64,000 nt of DNA from Comamonas sp009360615. GTDB lineage: Bacteria > Pseudomonadota > Gammaproteobacteria > Burkholderiales > Burkholderiaceae_C. The DNA is taken from assembly GCF_035784015.1 (NCBI RefSeq), contig NZ_JALKOW010000002.1. One strand, 5' to 3'. The number at the start of each line of letters is the position of its first letter. Position 1 is the first letter of the stretch. Of this stretch, positions 16,536 through 25,693 are shown one piece after another. A program made the translations under genes and the position numbers. The notes under the pieces were generated by a model. The model was not told the DNA's origin and did no database searches. It saw only the letters and a list, made by a program, of their open reading frames with translations.

Positions 16536-17783
16536 ATGCGCAAAGCGAGGGGGCGGGTGATATTGCCGGCCATAGGCGTGGCGTTGCTGGTGGTCTTTAT
16601 CGGCGCCAAGATGACATCACGCGGCTGGATATCGCTGGACAGGGTCAAGCAGAAGGCTCAGGCACAGGTGCCGGTGCCCGTGGTTTGGCCGCCAGCCCTG
16701 GCACCAGAGGGTGATAGCTTGTGCCATACCGTCAAGCTCAATCTTGCACAGGTCGACAAGGCCCAGGAAGAGGGCATCGACATAGATCAGCAGCGGCGCT
16801 GCATCACGCGTGCTGCGATGGCCGAGCATGAGATGGCCAAAGTGCGTCACGCTGCCGCTCGCAAGCAGCACGAGAGCCAGCGCGGGGAGCAGGCGCGGAT
16901 CGAGCAGGTCGTTGAGCAACAGATCGCATCGGGTGAAATCACTCTGCAGAATCTAATGCAGGCGCGCGCCGGCAAGGCAACCCGGATCGCAACCGCCCTG
17001 TTGCCGGCAGCGCATATGCCAGTCAGGTCTATGCCTGAGCCGCCGTCGCTGTTGTTTGTTCCCATGAGCTATCAGAGCGGCGACCTGAAGCTCAAGGCCT
17101 TTGTCACGCCGGATCCCGGTGATGGCAGGAAGCAGCCTTTGATGGTCTGGTTGACGGGGGGAGATACCAATAGCCTGGACGATTTCTGGAGTGAAGGCCC
17201 TGCTGCCAATGATCAAAGTGCCAGCGCGTTTCGCAAGGCCGGCATGGCGATGTTGTTTCCCACCCTGCGCGGCGGCAATGACAATCCTGGCCAGCGTGAG
17301 TATTTCTGGGGGGAAGTGCAGGATGTGGCCGCAGCCATCCTGCAGGCCGCGCAACTGCCTTATGTCGATCCGGCCCGCATCTATCTGGGCGGGCACAGCA
17401 CCGGAGCCACGCTGGCGCTGCTGACAGCAACGGCAGGTTTGCCGGTGCAGGGGGTGTTTGCTTTTGGTCCGGTGGACGAGATCAGCGGCTATGGCTGGCC
17501 TGTGAAGTGGGAGTTGATCTCGCCGGATGAGAGGCGCTTGCGCTCCCCCATGCACTGGCTGCATGCCATCAAGAGCCCGACATGGATCATTGAGGGCAGC
17601 AAAAGCCCAGGCAATATCAACAGCCTCGACAATATGTGCGCAGCACGAAAGTCGAACCAGCTGCATTGCGTCTCGGTTCAGGGGGGTGATCACTTTTCCG
17701 TGTTACAACCCTTGACTCGCAAGCTTGCTGGTCAGTTGGTCATGGGCCTGCCCGTGCAGCTGAAAAGAGATGAACAGCTCTGA
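16536..17783 (+). CDS. membrane-anchored alpha/beta hydrolase, prolyl-oligopeptidase-like
   Basis: 415 residues. An N-terminal signal anchor (about residues 7-25) is followed by a Gln/Glu/Arg-rich helical stretch (70-150) that may form a coiled coil, then an alpha/beta-hydrolase domain. The domain has an oxyanion-like LMVWLTGGDTN, the nucleophile elbow GGHSTGATLAL (Ser near residue 290), a possible acid in the PTWIIEGSKSPG region and GGDHFSV supplying the catalytic His near residue 389. Substrate unknown; peptidase or esterase. A GGGAG site precedes the ATG. No close functional neighbours. Confidence 0.7.
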   Translation: MRKARGRVILPAIGVALLVVFIGAKMTSRGWISLDRVKQKAQAQVPVPVVWPPALAPEGDSLCHTVKLNLAQVDKAQEEGIDIDQQRRCITRAAMAEHEMAKVRHAAARKQHESQRGEQARIEQVVEQQIASGEITLQNLMQARAGKATRIATALLPAAHMPVRSMPEPPSLLFVPMSYQSGDLKLKAFVTPDPGDGRKQPLMVWLTGGDTNSLDDFWSEGPAANDQSASAFRKAGMAMLFPTLRGGNDNPGQREYFWGEVQDVAAAILQAAQLPYVDPARIYLGGHSTGATLALLTATAGLPVQGVFAFGPVDEISGYGWPVKWELISPDERRLRSPMHWLHAIKSPTWIIEGSKSPGNINSLDNMCAARKSNQLHCVSVQGGDHFSVLQPLTRKLAGQLVMGLPVQLKRDEQL

Positions 17784-17848
17784 TATTTCCTTGAGCCTTC
17801 TTTTGTTCACTTCGGGGGGCGACAACCCGTTCGTCGCTTTTGATCCAG

Positions 17849-18688
17849 ATGAGTCGCGTTAAACCCTTGAGCCTGTCAACTCTGCTGGAGCAGCATGTAT
17901 TGCTGCCCAGCCAGCCGCGCGCTGTTGCGCTGCTGTCGAGTGAGCTGCGCAAGCCGGAGCCCGGTATGCGCAGTCTGGTGCAATTGTTTTCCACCGATCC
18001 GGTCCTGGCGGCACGCCTGCTGGCCGCATCCAACGGGCCGGCGCACCTGCTGGGCCAGCGTGTGCACAGCATTCCCGAGGCCCTGGTGCTTCTGGCACCG
18101 GCACAGTTGCGGCAGCTGGTTCAGAAGGCAAACCCAGTCAGCGCTTCTCATGTCTCGGCGGGCTGGAGTCTGGCAAGTTTTTGGCGCTACAGCCTTGACA
18201 CCGCTCGCATGGCACGTGCGCTTGCCATGTCGGTTCAGGCCAATGCCTCGCAAGCCTACGCATTGGGGCTGTTGCACGGTCTTGGCGAGTTGCTGCTGCA
18301 GGCCGCTGATCCAGACACGTTCTTCAGACTTTCCGAGCTGCTGGAGCCCATGCATCCCCGGCGTGCACAGGTGGAAATGCAGTTGATGGGCTATTGCTCG
18401 AGCCAGATCACGGCCCAGCTCGCGCGTCAATGGAATTGTCCGAACGTCATCAGCGATGCGTTTCAGTTCATGCATGCGCCGATGGAACAACCTGTTTTCG
18501 AGCCTCTGACGGGCGTGTTGCATCTGGCGGTATGGCGGGCCTCGACCCGCGCGCTCAACTGGGGCGAGCGCCAGCTGGCCGTGACATTTCCCGCTGAAAC
18601 CGGACTCGCTCTGGGCATGGACATCGATATGGTGCTGCGACAGGCATCCATTAACTGGCATGCCGGTTCACTGGATGTTCAGTTTTAG
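17849..18688 (+). CDS. HDOD-domain signalling protein
   Basis: 279 residues. The single recognisable domain is HDOD (about residues 10-205), with LFSTDPVLAARLLAASNG, the SIPEALVLLAPAQLRQLV segment and ALGLLHGLGELLL. HDOD proteins are HD-superfamily relatives that lack catalytic metal ligands and act in signalling. The ATG at 17849 was chosen over an upstream in-frame TTG. Next to a response regulator and histidine kinase on the same strand, although a 210-bp gap separates it from them. Confidence 0.8.
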   Translation: MSRVKPLSLSTLLEQHVLLPSQPRAVALLSSELRKPEPGMRSLVQLFSTDPVLAARLLAASNGPAHLLGQRVHSIPEALVLLAPAQLRQLVQKANPVSASHVSAGWSLASFWRYSLDTARMARALAMSVQANASQAYALGLLHGLGELLLQAADPDTFFRLSELLEPMHPRRAQVEMQLMGYCSSQITAQLARQWNCPNVISDAFQFMHAPMEQPVFEPLTGVLHLAVWRASTRALNWGERQLAVTFPAETGLALGMDIDMVLRQASINWHAGSLDVQF

Positions 18689-18784
18689 GCGTCCTCGAAG
18701 GCCCACGCGGTTCAAGCCGATGGCTCAGGGCCGGTCTCGTCAGAAAACCGTGGTTACTCAAATTGCATTTTTTCTTACGCTGAG

Positions 18785-18813
18785 TTGCAGTTTTAATTGT
18801 TAAAAACTATCTA
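18785..18813 (+). promoter_or_regulatory. candidate sigma-70 promoter of the response-regulator operon
   Basis: TTGCAG (18785-18790), 17-bp spacer, TATCTA (18808-18813), in an A/T-rich patch that stands out from the GC-rich surroundings. It lies about 85 bases before the response-regulator start. Confidence 0.4.
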
Positions 18814-18898
18814 ATGATGCATTGGGGAGTTTTTTTCTATGCAGTGTCTAGCGCACTGCACAGAGTCCCCGGCAAGCAACTCTGGCCAGGAGATAGAA

Positions 18899-19660
18899 AT
18901 GGACCCGAACGGTGCAAACAACTCCGGTGAAGCATTGACGCTCCGACCCATGGCCGTGGAACTGGGAAGTCCCTCCATGTGGCCCGATCACATGGTGGGG
19001 CAGCCCGACAAACCCGTGCGGGTGCTGCTGGTGGACGACGATGCTCACTTGCGCATGGTGATTGCGCAGGAAATCATGAATGACCGCCGCACGATGGTGG
19101 TGGCCCAGGCGGACAACCTCAAGGACGCAAGAAAAGCCATCCGTCAGCATGAATTTGATGTGATGCTGCTGGATCTGAAGCTGGGGGCAGATGATGGCCT
19201 CGAGTTGATCGAGGTGATGAAAAGCCAGCGTCCTCAGGCGGAGGTCATCGTGGTTTCTGTGGTGGAAACTGAAGAGCAGGTGCTGCACGCTTTCGAGCTG
19301 GGGGCCACCGGCTATCTGGTCAAGAACTCCTGGTTTGGCAATTACCCCCAGGCGGTGCTGCAGGTCGTCAACGGCGGAGCATCCATCACCCCCAGTCTGG
19401 CCAGGCGTCTGCTGCAGCGCTGCGAGAAGCGGTCGGCAGCCGGGGCTGTTCCGGGCTCGGACATGTCAGACAGGTTGTCCAGCCGTGAATGCGAGGTCTT
19501 GCGTATGGTTGCCAGCGGCAATACCAGCGCAGAGATCGGCGCCAGCCTGGAAATCAGCACCATGACCGTCAACACGCATATCAAGAATATCTACCGCAAG
19601 CTGCAGGTGCGCAGCCGGGCTCAGGCCGTACGCTTCGCCTATCTGCGCGGCTGGTTCTAG
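18899..19660 (+). CDS. NarL/LuxR-type response regulator
   Basis: 253 residues. A 40-residue N-terminal extension is followed by a receiver domain (acidic VDDD at 45-48, phosphoacceptor Asp92 in LLDLKLG, and GYLVK further on) and a C-terminal LuxR helix-turn-helix (LSSRECEVLRMVASGNTSAEIG, then TMTVNTHIKNIYRKL, about 185-245). The ATG at 18899 has a strong AGGAG site. The histidine kinase begins 30 bases downstream, so the two form a two-component pair. Target genes unknown; the downstream patatin-like and AI-2E genes are candidates by position. Confidence 0.9.
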   Translation: MDPNGANNSGEALTLRPMAVELGSPSMWPDHMVGQPDKPVRVLLVDDDAHLRMVIAQEIMNDRRTMVVAQADNLKDARKAIRQHEFDVMLLDLKLGADDGLELIEVMKSQRPQAEVIVVSVVETEEQVLHAFELGATGYLVKNSWFGNYPQAVLQVVNGGASITPSLARRLLQRCEKRSAAGAVPGSDMSDRLSSRECEVLRMVASGNTSAEIGASLEISTMTVNTHIKNIYRKLQVRSRAQAVRFAYLRGWF

Positions 19661-19690
19661 GCGTCAGCGTCGTCTTCAGCAGCGTTCCCA

Positions 19691-20533
19691 ATGTTCCATG
19701 CCTGGCATCTGCTTCTGTGGAGTGTGCAGCTGCTGCTGTGGCTGCCCTGGCTTTTATCGATGGCGGGGACTTGCCATTCCGGTTCTTGGTGGACTGCTGT
19801 GCTGGGCATGGGAATCAGCCTGGTGGTTGTCGTCTGGCTGTCGCCGAGGGCCTATCGCAGCGCGCTGTGGCGCAGACGCAAAAGTGTGCGTCCTTCGCAA
19901 GAGGTGCAACTGGAGCGCAGGCGCATAGCGCAGGCCTTGCATGATGATGTGGGTAGCCAGCTGGTGCAGCTGATCAGCCTGACCGAACGCAGCACGGACC
20001 CGGCGATTCGCAGCGCCGCAGAACAATGCTTGCTCGATCTGCGGCTGATCGTTGATTCCATGGAGAGCCGAAACGAATCCCTGGGCCTTCTGCTGGCACG
20101 CTTCAGGCATCGCCTGCAGCCCGTGCTGGATCATCGGGGCATGACGCTGCACTGGGATGTCTGGGTCCCGGAAGTTCGTGGCAGCACTGTCAGTCTTCCG
20201 TGCGGAGCCATGGCCGAGGAGATCATGGCCGTGGTGAAAGAGGCGGTGAGCAATGTACTCCAACATGCCGACGCACGTGAGCTCTGGGTCACGCTGGCTG
20301 CCGATGAGCCATGGGAAAAGGCTCCAGATGTCCCGACCGCCTATGTGCATGCCCGCTTGATCATCGAGGATGCGGGATCCGGCAGGCCGGCCGATGGCCG
20401 GCAAGGCCTGGACACAGGGGCGGCCGCCGGAATGGGATTGATCAATATGCGCCGCAGAGCACTTGCCATGGGGGCGAAGCTGAGCATCTCGGCCCGGCCG
20501 GGTGGTGGTACCACGGTCACGCTCATTTGGTGA
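19691..20533 (+). CDS. sensor histidine kinase (HisKA_3/NarX-like)
   Basis: 280 residues, short for a kinase. Two hydrophobic segments near the N-terminus (about residues 5-25 and 34-52) serve as the membrane sensor region with almost no periplasmic domain. The phosphoacceptor motif ERRRIAQALHDDVGSQL places His84. The ATP-binding domain shows the N box (VVKEAVSNVLQHADA, about 184-198), G1 (IEDAGSG) and G2 (GMGLINMRRRA). Pairs with the preceding NarL-type regulator. The small sensor suggests it detects a membrane or cytoplasmic cue. Confidence 0.88.
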   Translation: MFHAWHLLLWSVQLLLWLPWLLSMAGTCHSGSWWTAVLGMGISLVVVVWLSPRAYRSALWRRRKSVRPSQEVQLERRRIAQALHDDVGSQLVQLISLTERSTDPAIRSAAEQCLLDLRLIVDSMESRNESLGLLLARFRHRLQPVLDHRGMTLHWDVWVPEVRGSTVSLPCGAMAEEIMAVVKEAVSNVLQHADARELWVTLAADEPWEKAPDVPTAYVHARLIIEDAGSGRPADGRQGLDTGAAAGMGLINMRRRALAMGAKLSISARPGGGTTVTLIW

Positions 20534-20582
20534 GGTCGCGGCTGCGATGGCGCTCAAGGGGGCTTGCAAGCACAATGTCCGC

Positions 20583-21686
20583 ATGAGGTCATCCACCAGA
20601 GCATTGAGAATCTACGCCGGTACGAAGGCGCGGCAGTCCATGGCGCAGCGGGGCTTGCAGCCGGAGATGGTCAGGGTCATACCTGCTGCGGCGGGAGGCC
20701 CCAAGGGGCTGATACTCGGACCACTGGATCGTTTCATCTTTGGTCATTGGTTACAGGCCAGTGCGCAGCCGGTGGATCTGATCGGGGCTTCCATCGGTGC
20801 GTGGCGCATGGCGACAGCGTGTCTGAACGCGCCGGCGGCGGCCTTCGAGCGACTGGAGCGCGACTACATTGCACAGCGCTTTGATCCTCCCGATGGGCAA
20901 AGGCGAACGCCTTCTTCACTGATCAGCGAGAGGTTTGCGCAGTCCCTGCAGGACTTTTATGGCGGTCGGGTGAGCGAAGTGCTGGCGAATCCGCGCTACC
21001 GGCTGCATGTGATTGCTGCCCGTGGCCGTGGCCTGCTGTCACGCGCATCGCCCTGGCGAACTCCGTTGGGCTATGCGGCCGCGTTTGCCAGCAATGCCTT
21101 GCACCGGTCGGCCTTGGGATGTTTGCTGGAGCGCGTGATCTTTTCCACGGCCGCACGCGATGCCATGCATGCGCTTCCCTTCGGAGTTGCGGATATCCGT
21201 TCTGCACAGACACCGCTGACGCAGAGCAACTTCATGGAGGCGTTGCGCGCCAGTTGCTCGATCCCTTTCGTGCTGGATGCCGTGCAGGACATCGCAGAAG
21301 CTCCCAAGGGGGCCTATTGGGACGGAGGCATCACCGACTATCACATGCATCTGGATTATCGGGCGTCCCGCAGTGGCGACGGGGTGGTGCTCTATCCACA
21401 TTTCCAGAAAGCGGTGATTCCCGGCTGGCTGGACAAGGGGCTGAAATGGCGTCATGGCCCCACTGCATATCTGGACTCGATGGTGGTGCTCGCCCCCGAT
21501 CCAGCCTGGGTGTCCCGTCTGCCGAATGGCAAGCTGCCGGACCGGCACGATTTTCTGAGCTATGGCATCGACCATGATGCGCGTGCCAAGGCCTGGAATG
21601 CGGCCACATCGGCCAGCCAGCAACTGGCGGAGGAGTTTGCCGAGTGGCTGCATGCGCCCGATCCGAACCGGGTCGAGGCGCTTTAG
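20583..21686 (+). CDS. patatin-like phospholipase family protein
   Basis: 367 residues. Patatin elements in the expected order: an oxyanion-hole glycine motif AAAGGPKGL (37-44), nucleophile elbow GASIG (68-72, Ser70) and the catalytic Asp in DGGITDYH (about residue 246). Ser-Asp dyad hydrolases of this type cleave acyl chains from lipids. No signal peptide, so a cytoplasmic or membrane-peripheral enzyme. It starts 50 bases after the kinase stop on the same strand and may belong to that operon. Substrate unknown. Confidence 0.8.
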   Translation: MRSSTRALRIYAGTKARQSMAQRGLQPEMVRVIPAAAGGPKGLILGPLDRFIFGHWLQASAQPVDLIGASIGAWRMATACLNAPAAAFERLERDYIAQRFDPPDGQRRTPSSLISERFAQSLQDFYGGRVSEVLANPRYRLHVIAARGRGLLSRASPWRTPLGYAAAFASNALHRSALGCLLERVIFSTAARDAMHALPFGVADIRSAQTPLTQSNFMEALRASCSIPFVLDAVQDIAEAPKGAYWDGGITDYHMHLDYRASRSGDGVVLYPHFQKAVIPGWLDKGLKWRHGPTAYLDSMVVLAPDPAWVSRLPNGKLPDRHDFLSYGIDHDARAKAWNAATSASQQLAEEFAEWLHAPDPNRVEAL

Positions 21687-21794
21687 CTTTTTTGCACATT
21701 GAGACAAAGCCTGACATTGCAAGCAGGCAGAGCCCGCTGCAATTGCTGCTACCACGCTTTGACTCCGACAATCACAGACCGCAGTCCATCCACG

Positions 21795-24410
21795 ATGTCC
21801 ATGTCCGAAAACCGATACGAGAAGTCGCCGACCGAGGCGTCGTCCCCTTCCCCCGAGGTCAGCTTGGGTGCAGTGGCGCCAACCAAACCTTACGCGGGGG
21901 CGCCGGTCGAGATCGAAACTCTCTCCCGAGACGGGGTTTCGGCCGCCGAGGGGAGGCCGCCTGCGCAGGGCCTGTGGGAGGGCATGGATAGACGTGCCAG
22001 ACCGAACATGCCCTCGGGGCTTGTGCATCTGGCGGAAATGCTGCCGGCCCTGCGTTTGCTCATCGGCTTGATGATTGCCTCCATCGTGATCCTGGCGCTG
22101 TACTTCGGGCGGGACCTGTTGATTCCTCTGGCCCTGGCAATGCTGTTCGGCTTTCTGCTCGATCCAGCGGTCAGCAGGCTCAAGCGCTGGGGGCTGCCCC
22201 GCATGGCTTCGGCCATCGTGGTGGTGGCGTTTGCCCTGGCAGCGCTCGGAGGGCTGGGCATGTATCTGGGGAGTCAGGTGCAGCAACTCAGTGCCGACCT
22301 TCCGACCTATCAATCGACGATTCGCGACAAATTGCGCAGTCTTCGCAAGAGCGCAAACATGCCCAGTGCATGGGATGGCGTTTTCAAGACCTACAACACG
22401 GTTGAGAAGGAAATCTCCAGCGTCGACAACGCCAGGGCGCGGGTGCAGAAAGTGGAGGTGCAGACCCCCGAGTCCAAACCCACCACGCGGATGCTCCAGT
22501 GGCTGGGGCGTATTGCCGAGCCGGTGACGACTGCCGGCATCGTGCTGCTGTTTGTCATATTGATCCTGCTGGATAGAGACGATCTGCGTGACCGCTTGCT
22601 ACGGTTGGTGGGAGGCAATCTCCACCTGGCGACCGATGCGTTGGATGAAGCCTCGCAGCGGATTGGCAAATATCTGCGCATGCAGTTCATTGTCAATGTC
22701 AGCTATGGCGTGCCGCTCGCCATGGGCTTGTTGCTCATTGGTGTGCCCGGGGCCATTCTGTGGGGAGTGCTGGGTGCCATCATGCGGTTCGTGCCTTATG
22801 TGGGCCCGATGATGTCTGCGGTATTTCCGCTGGCGCTGGCGTTTGCGGTCGATCCCGACTGGAGCATGTTTTTGCTGACACTGGGCCTGATTCTGCTGCT
22901 GGAGCTGATCAGCAACAACGTGATAGAGCCCTGGCTGTACGGCTCCAGTACCGGGCTGTCCACCTTGTCCATCATTGTGGCGGCAACTTTCTGGACAGCG
23001 CTCTGGGGGCCGATTGGACTGATTCTCTCAACACCGTTGACCGTTTGCCTGCTGGTGCTGGGACGCTACATTCCTTCGCTCAAATTCATGGAGGTGTTGC
23101 TGGGAAGCGAGCCTGTTCTCGGGCCGCAGCAACGGCTGTACCAGCGTCTGCTGGCTGACGACGCGGATGACGCCATCAGCATGGCTGTGCAGTCGGTGGA
23201 CGAACGCCTGCCCTCGAAGCCCAGCCAGGACGATCGAGCCAGTGCCGTCAGCGGTTTCTACGATGAGGTTGCCATTCCTGCGCTGCGTATTGCCACCCAG
23301 CAGCATCTGGAGTCGGCGACGGCCGAGCATCGGTTGCGGCTGTCCAATGGCATGGCTGCCTTGCTCGATGAGTTGCAGGACCAGTATGCGCCCATGGGCC
23401 GTGGCGAACAGGTCCGTGCGCCTTCCGGTGAAGATGCTCAGCGGCGCAGTCTGCGCATTCATTGCGCCGGTGTGCGCTGGGAGGTGGATGCCCTGGGGGC
23501 CGCCATGGTGGCCCATGCTGAGAGCTTGCATGGCCATGAGGTCAGCTGCTCCGAATGGGCACTTGCCCCGGACTCGAAGTCCTTGCAGTTCGACGCCAAT
23601 GGCTTGCTGGCGGACCGTGAGTGGGCCCGGGCCGTGAAGCGGTCGGATCTGCTGGTGCTGTCGATATTCAATCACCAGCCACAAAGCATGGCGAGACGCA
23701 TTGTGCGGCGCATTCGCCGCCATTGGCCGGGCGCGCGGGTGGTGCTGTGCCTGTGGAATGCGCCTTCCGTGGCGGCAGATCCCGAGTTCGCCCGGCAGGC
23801 AGGCGCGCAGGCCTGCGTGACCAGTCTGCGTGAGCTGCACCTGTGGGTGGAGGCGATGCAGGTCGGGGATCCCGGCGAGTGTGTGATTGCGGCCCCGGTT
23901 CCCGATGACGATGAACAGCGTGTCAAAATGCTCCATGAAAGCGCGGTGCTGGATCCTGCATTGACAGCGCTTTATCGAGATACGGCCAAGAAGGCTGTCA
24001 ACGCATTCAACACCAAGTGGGCCCAAGTTTCCTGGGTGGATGCCGAGCGTGTCCATGCGCCGGGCAGTCTGCTGCCGCTACCGACGCAAGAGGGCGATCA
24101 ACCGGGCTTCGCCCGTGATAGCTCGGTGTGCTCGTATGTCGTGTATGAAAAGGAGGCCATCGTGGTCGGGGATTTGGCACGAGACCCTCGTTTTGCCAAC
24201 GACTCGCTGGTGCATAGCCTCAAGTTGCGCTTTTACGCGGGTGTGCCATTGACAGACCGAAGGGGCAATGTGCTGGGCTGCCTGTCCATCCTGGATGACG
24301 AGCCGCGCAACATGTCCGACGATGAGCTGGAGGTGCTTGGCGGTATGGCGCGGCAGTTGATGGATGATGTGCGTGAAGCGCTCAGGCAAGGTCCCGCTGT
24401 GGACGCCTGA
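21795..24410 (+). CDS. AI-2E-family transporter fused to a middle domain and a C-terminal GAF domain
   Basis: 871 residues, more than twice the ~350 of ordinary AI-2E/PerM proteins. A disordered N-terminus (1-75) is followed by the transporter core (about 80-445) with paired helices, VSYGVPLAMGLLLIGVPGA, RFVPYVGPM and ISNNVIEPWLYG. A cytosolic segment (450-550) leads to a domain (about 550-690) whose ALGAAMVAHAESLHGHEV and ARRIVRRIRRHWPGARVVLCLW segments resemble the alpha/beta B12-binding-like fold found with MerR regulators. A GAF-like sensor closes the protein (about 715-865; AIVVGDLARDPRF, FYAGVPL, LGCLSILD). The ATG at 21795 is the family-consistent start. Likely a membrane transport or efflux protein gated by a cytosolic signal; the cargo is unknown. 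Confidence 0.8.
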   Translation: MSMSENRYEKSPTEASSPSPEVSLGAVAPTKPYAGAPVEIETLSRDGVSAAEGRPPAQGLWEGMDRRARPNMPSGLVHLAEMLPALRLLIGLMIASIVILALYFGRDLLIPLALAMLFGFLLDPAVSRLKRWGLPRMASAIVVVAFALAALGGLGMYLGSQVQQLSADLPTYQSTIRDKLRSLRKSANMPSAWDGVFKTYNTVEKEISSVDNARARVQKVEVQTPESKPTTRMLQWLGRIAEPVTTAGIVLLFVILILLDRDDLRDRLLRLVGGNLHLATDALDEASQRIGKYLRMQFIVNVSYGVPLAMGLLLIGVPGAILWGVLGAIMRFVPYVGPMMSAVFPLALAFAVDPDWSMFLLTLGLILLLELISNNVIEPWLYGSSTGLSTLSIIVAATFWTALWGPIGLILSTPLTVCLLVLGRYIPSLKFMEVLLGSEPVLGPQQRLYQRLLADDADDAISMAVQSVDERLPSKPSQDDRASAVSGFYDEVAIPALRIATQQHLESATAEHRLRLSNGMAALLDELQDQYAPMGRGEQVRAPSGEDAQRRSLRIHCAGVRWEVDALGAAMVAHAESLHGHEVSCSEWALAPDSKSLQFDANGLLADREWARAVKRSDLLVLSIFNHQPQSMARRIVRRIRRHWPGARVVLCLWNAPSVAADPEFARQAGAQACVTSLRELHLWVEAMQVGDPGECVIAAPVPDDDEQRVKMLHESAVLDPALTALYRDTAKKAVNAFNTKWAQVSWVDAERVHAPGSLLPLPTQEGDQPGFARDSSVCSYVVYEKEAIVVGDLARDPRFANDSLVHSLKLRFYAGVPLTDRRGNVLGCLSILDDEPRNMSDDELEVLGGMARQLMDDVREALRQGPAVDA

Positions 24411-24427
24411 GCCAGCCCGACGATCCC

Positions 24428-25564
24428 TCAGAGCGAGGCAAGCAGCATTTGCTCGTAGTCCTGTGCGGAGGCCAGTCGCGGATTGGTGGCATGGCAGTGG
24501 TCCCTGAGCGCACCGCTGATGATGGCATCAAACTGCGTGCGATCCACCCCCATGGCTGCCAGACCCGATGGCAGACCCAGACGGGCATTCATGTCGCGAA
24601 CAGCCTCTGGGATATCGCTTCCGCTGCCCAGGCCCATGGCATGGGCCATGCGGTTGAGCCGATCCTCGCGCTGCACGCTCTCGGCTTCGGCATTGAAGCG
24701 AACGACAGCGGGCAGGAACATGGCGTTGAGCGTGCCGTGGTGCAGACGCGGGTTGATGCCGCCCAGGCTGTGACTCAGGCTGTGCACGCAGCCGAGCCCT
24801 TTCTGGAATGCCATGGCCCCTTGCATGCTTGCACTCATCAACTGGCGGCGCGCCTCGGCGTCGCTCCCGTTGCGCGTGGCCCGCTCGATATGGGTCCAGC
24901 CGCGGGTCAGGCCGTCCAGGCCGATGCCGTCGGCCGGCGGGTTGAAAGTCGAGGCCATAAAGGCTTCCATGCAGTGTGCGATGGCGTCCATGCCGGTGGC
25001 AGCCGTCAGCATGGGCGGCAGCCCCAGAGTCAACTCGGGGTCGCAGATGGCAGCCCTGGGCACCAGGTGCCAGCTGTGAAAGCCCAGCTTGCGATGGTCG
25101 TTGACGATGATGATGGCTCCACGAGCCACTTCGCTGCCCGTGCCGCTGGTGGTCGGCACGGCAATCAGCGGCGCAACACCTGCAGTGATGCGAGGCGAGC
25201 CTCCCTCAATGGTCGCGTAATGAGAAAGCGGTCCTTCATGTGTTGCCGCAATTGCCACGCCTTTGGCGCAGTCAATGGCGCTACCGCCGCCCACGGCGAT
25301 CAGACCATCACAGCCTTCTGATTGGTAGATTTCAGCCGCCGCGCACACCGCCAGCTCTGTGGGGTTTGAGGGAGTCTGGTCGAACACGGCACAGGGCAGG
25401 CCGCACAGTGCGTCCAGGGCTTTTTGCAGTATCCCTGCTGCCTTGACGCCAGGGTCGGTCACGATCAGCGGCTTGCTGATGCCCACTCGTTCACATTCCT
25501 GGCGCAACATGCGCACCGCGCCAAAGTCGAACTGTATCTGGGTGACGAAATTGATAAAGGCCAT
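24428..25564 (-). CDS. iron-containing alcohol dehydrogenase
   Basis: 378 residues, the normal length. NAD-binding motif VGGGSAID (91-98) and the metal ligands Asp193, His197, His261 and His275/276 in GMDAIAHCMEAF, GCVHSLSHSLGG and PRLHHGTLN are all present, so the enzyme is probably active. The family oxidises alcohols or reduces aldehydes with Fe2+ in the cytoplasm. Substrate not deducible. Stands alone, convergent with the AI-2E fusion gene; an insertion sequence lies 130 bp upstream. Confidence 0.92.
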   Translation of the reverse strand: MAFINFVTQIQFDFGAVRMLRQECERVGISKPLIVTDPGVKAAGILQKALDALCGLPCAVFDQTPSNPTELAVCAAAEIYQSEGCDGLIAVGGGSAIDCAKGVAIAATHEGPLSHYATIEGGSPRITAGVAPLIAVPTTSGTGSEVARGAIIIVNDHRKLGFHSWHLVPRAAICDPELTLGLPPMLTAATGMDAIAHCMEAFMASTFNPPADGIGLDGLTRGWTHIERATRNGSDAEARRQLMSASMQGAMAFQKGLGCVHSLSHSLGGINPRLHHGTLNAMFLPAVVRFNAEAESVQREDRLNRMAHAMGLGSGSDIPEAVRDMNARLGLPSGLAAMGVDRTQFDAIISGALRDHCHATNPRLASAQDYEQMLLASL

Positions 25565-25693
25565 GGTTTGCTTGCTTCATCCAAAGGGAGCCTCCCAATT
25601 TAGAAGCCTGATGCTGCGGTGCAAAGACAGCAAACCCTAGGTGCCCGGGGCAATGCGTCTCCCGGGGGACAGGATTGACATTCTGGGTAACTA

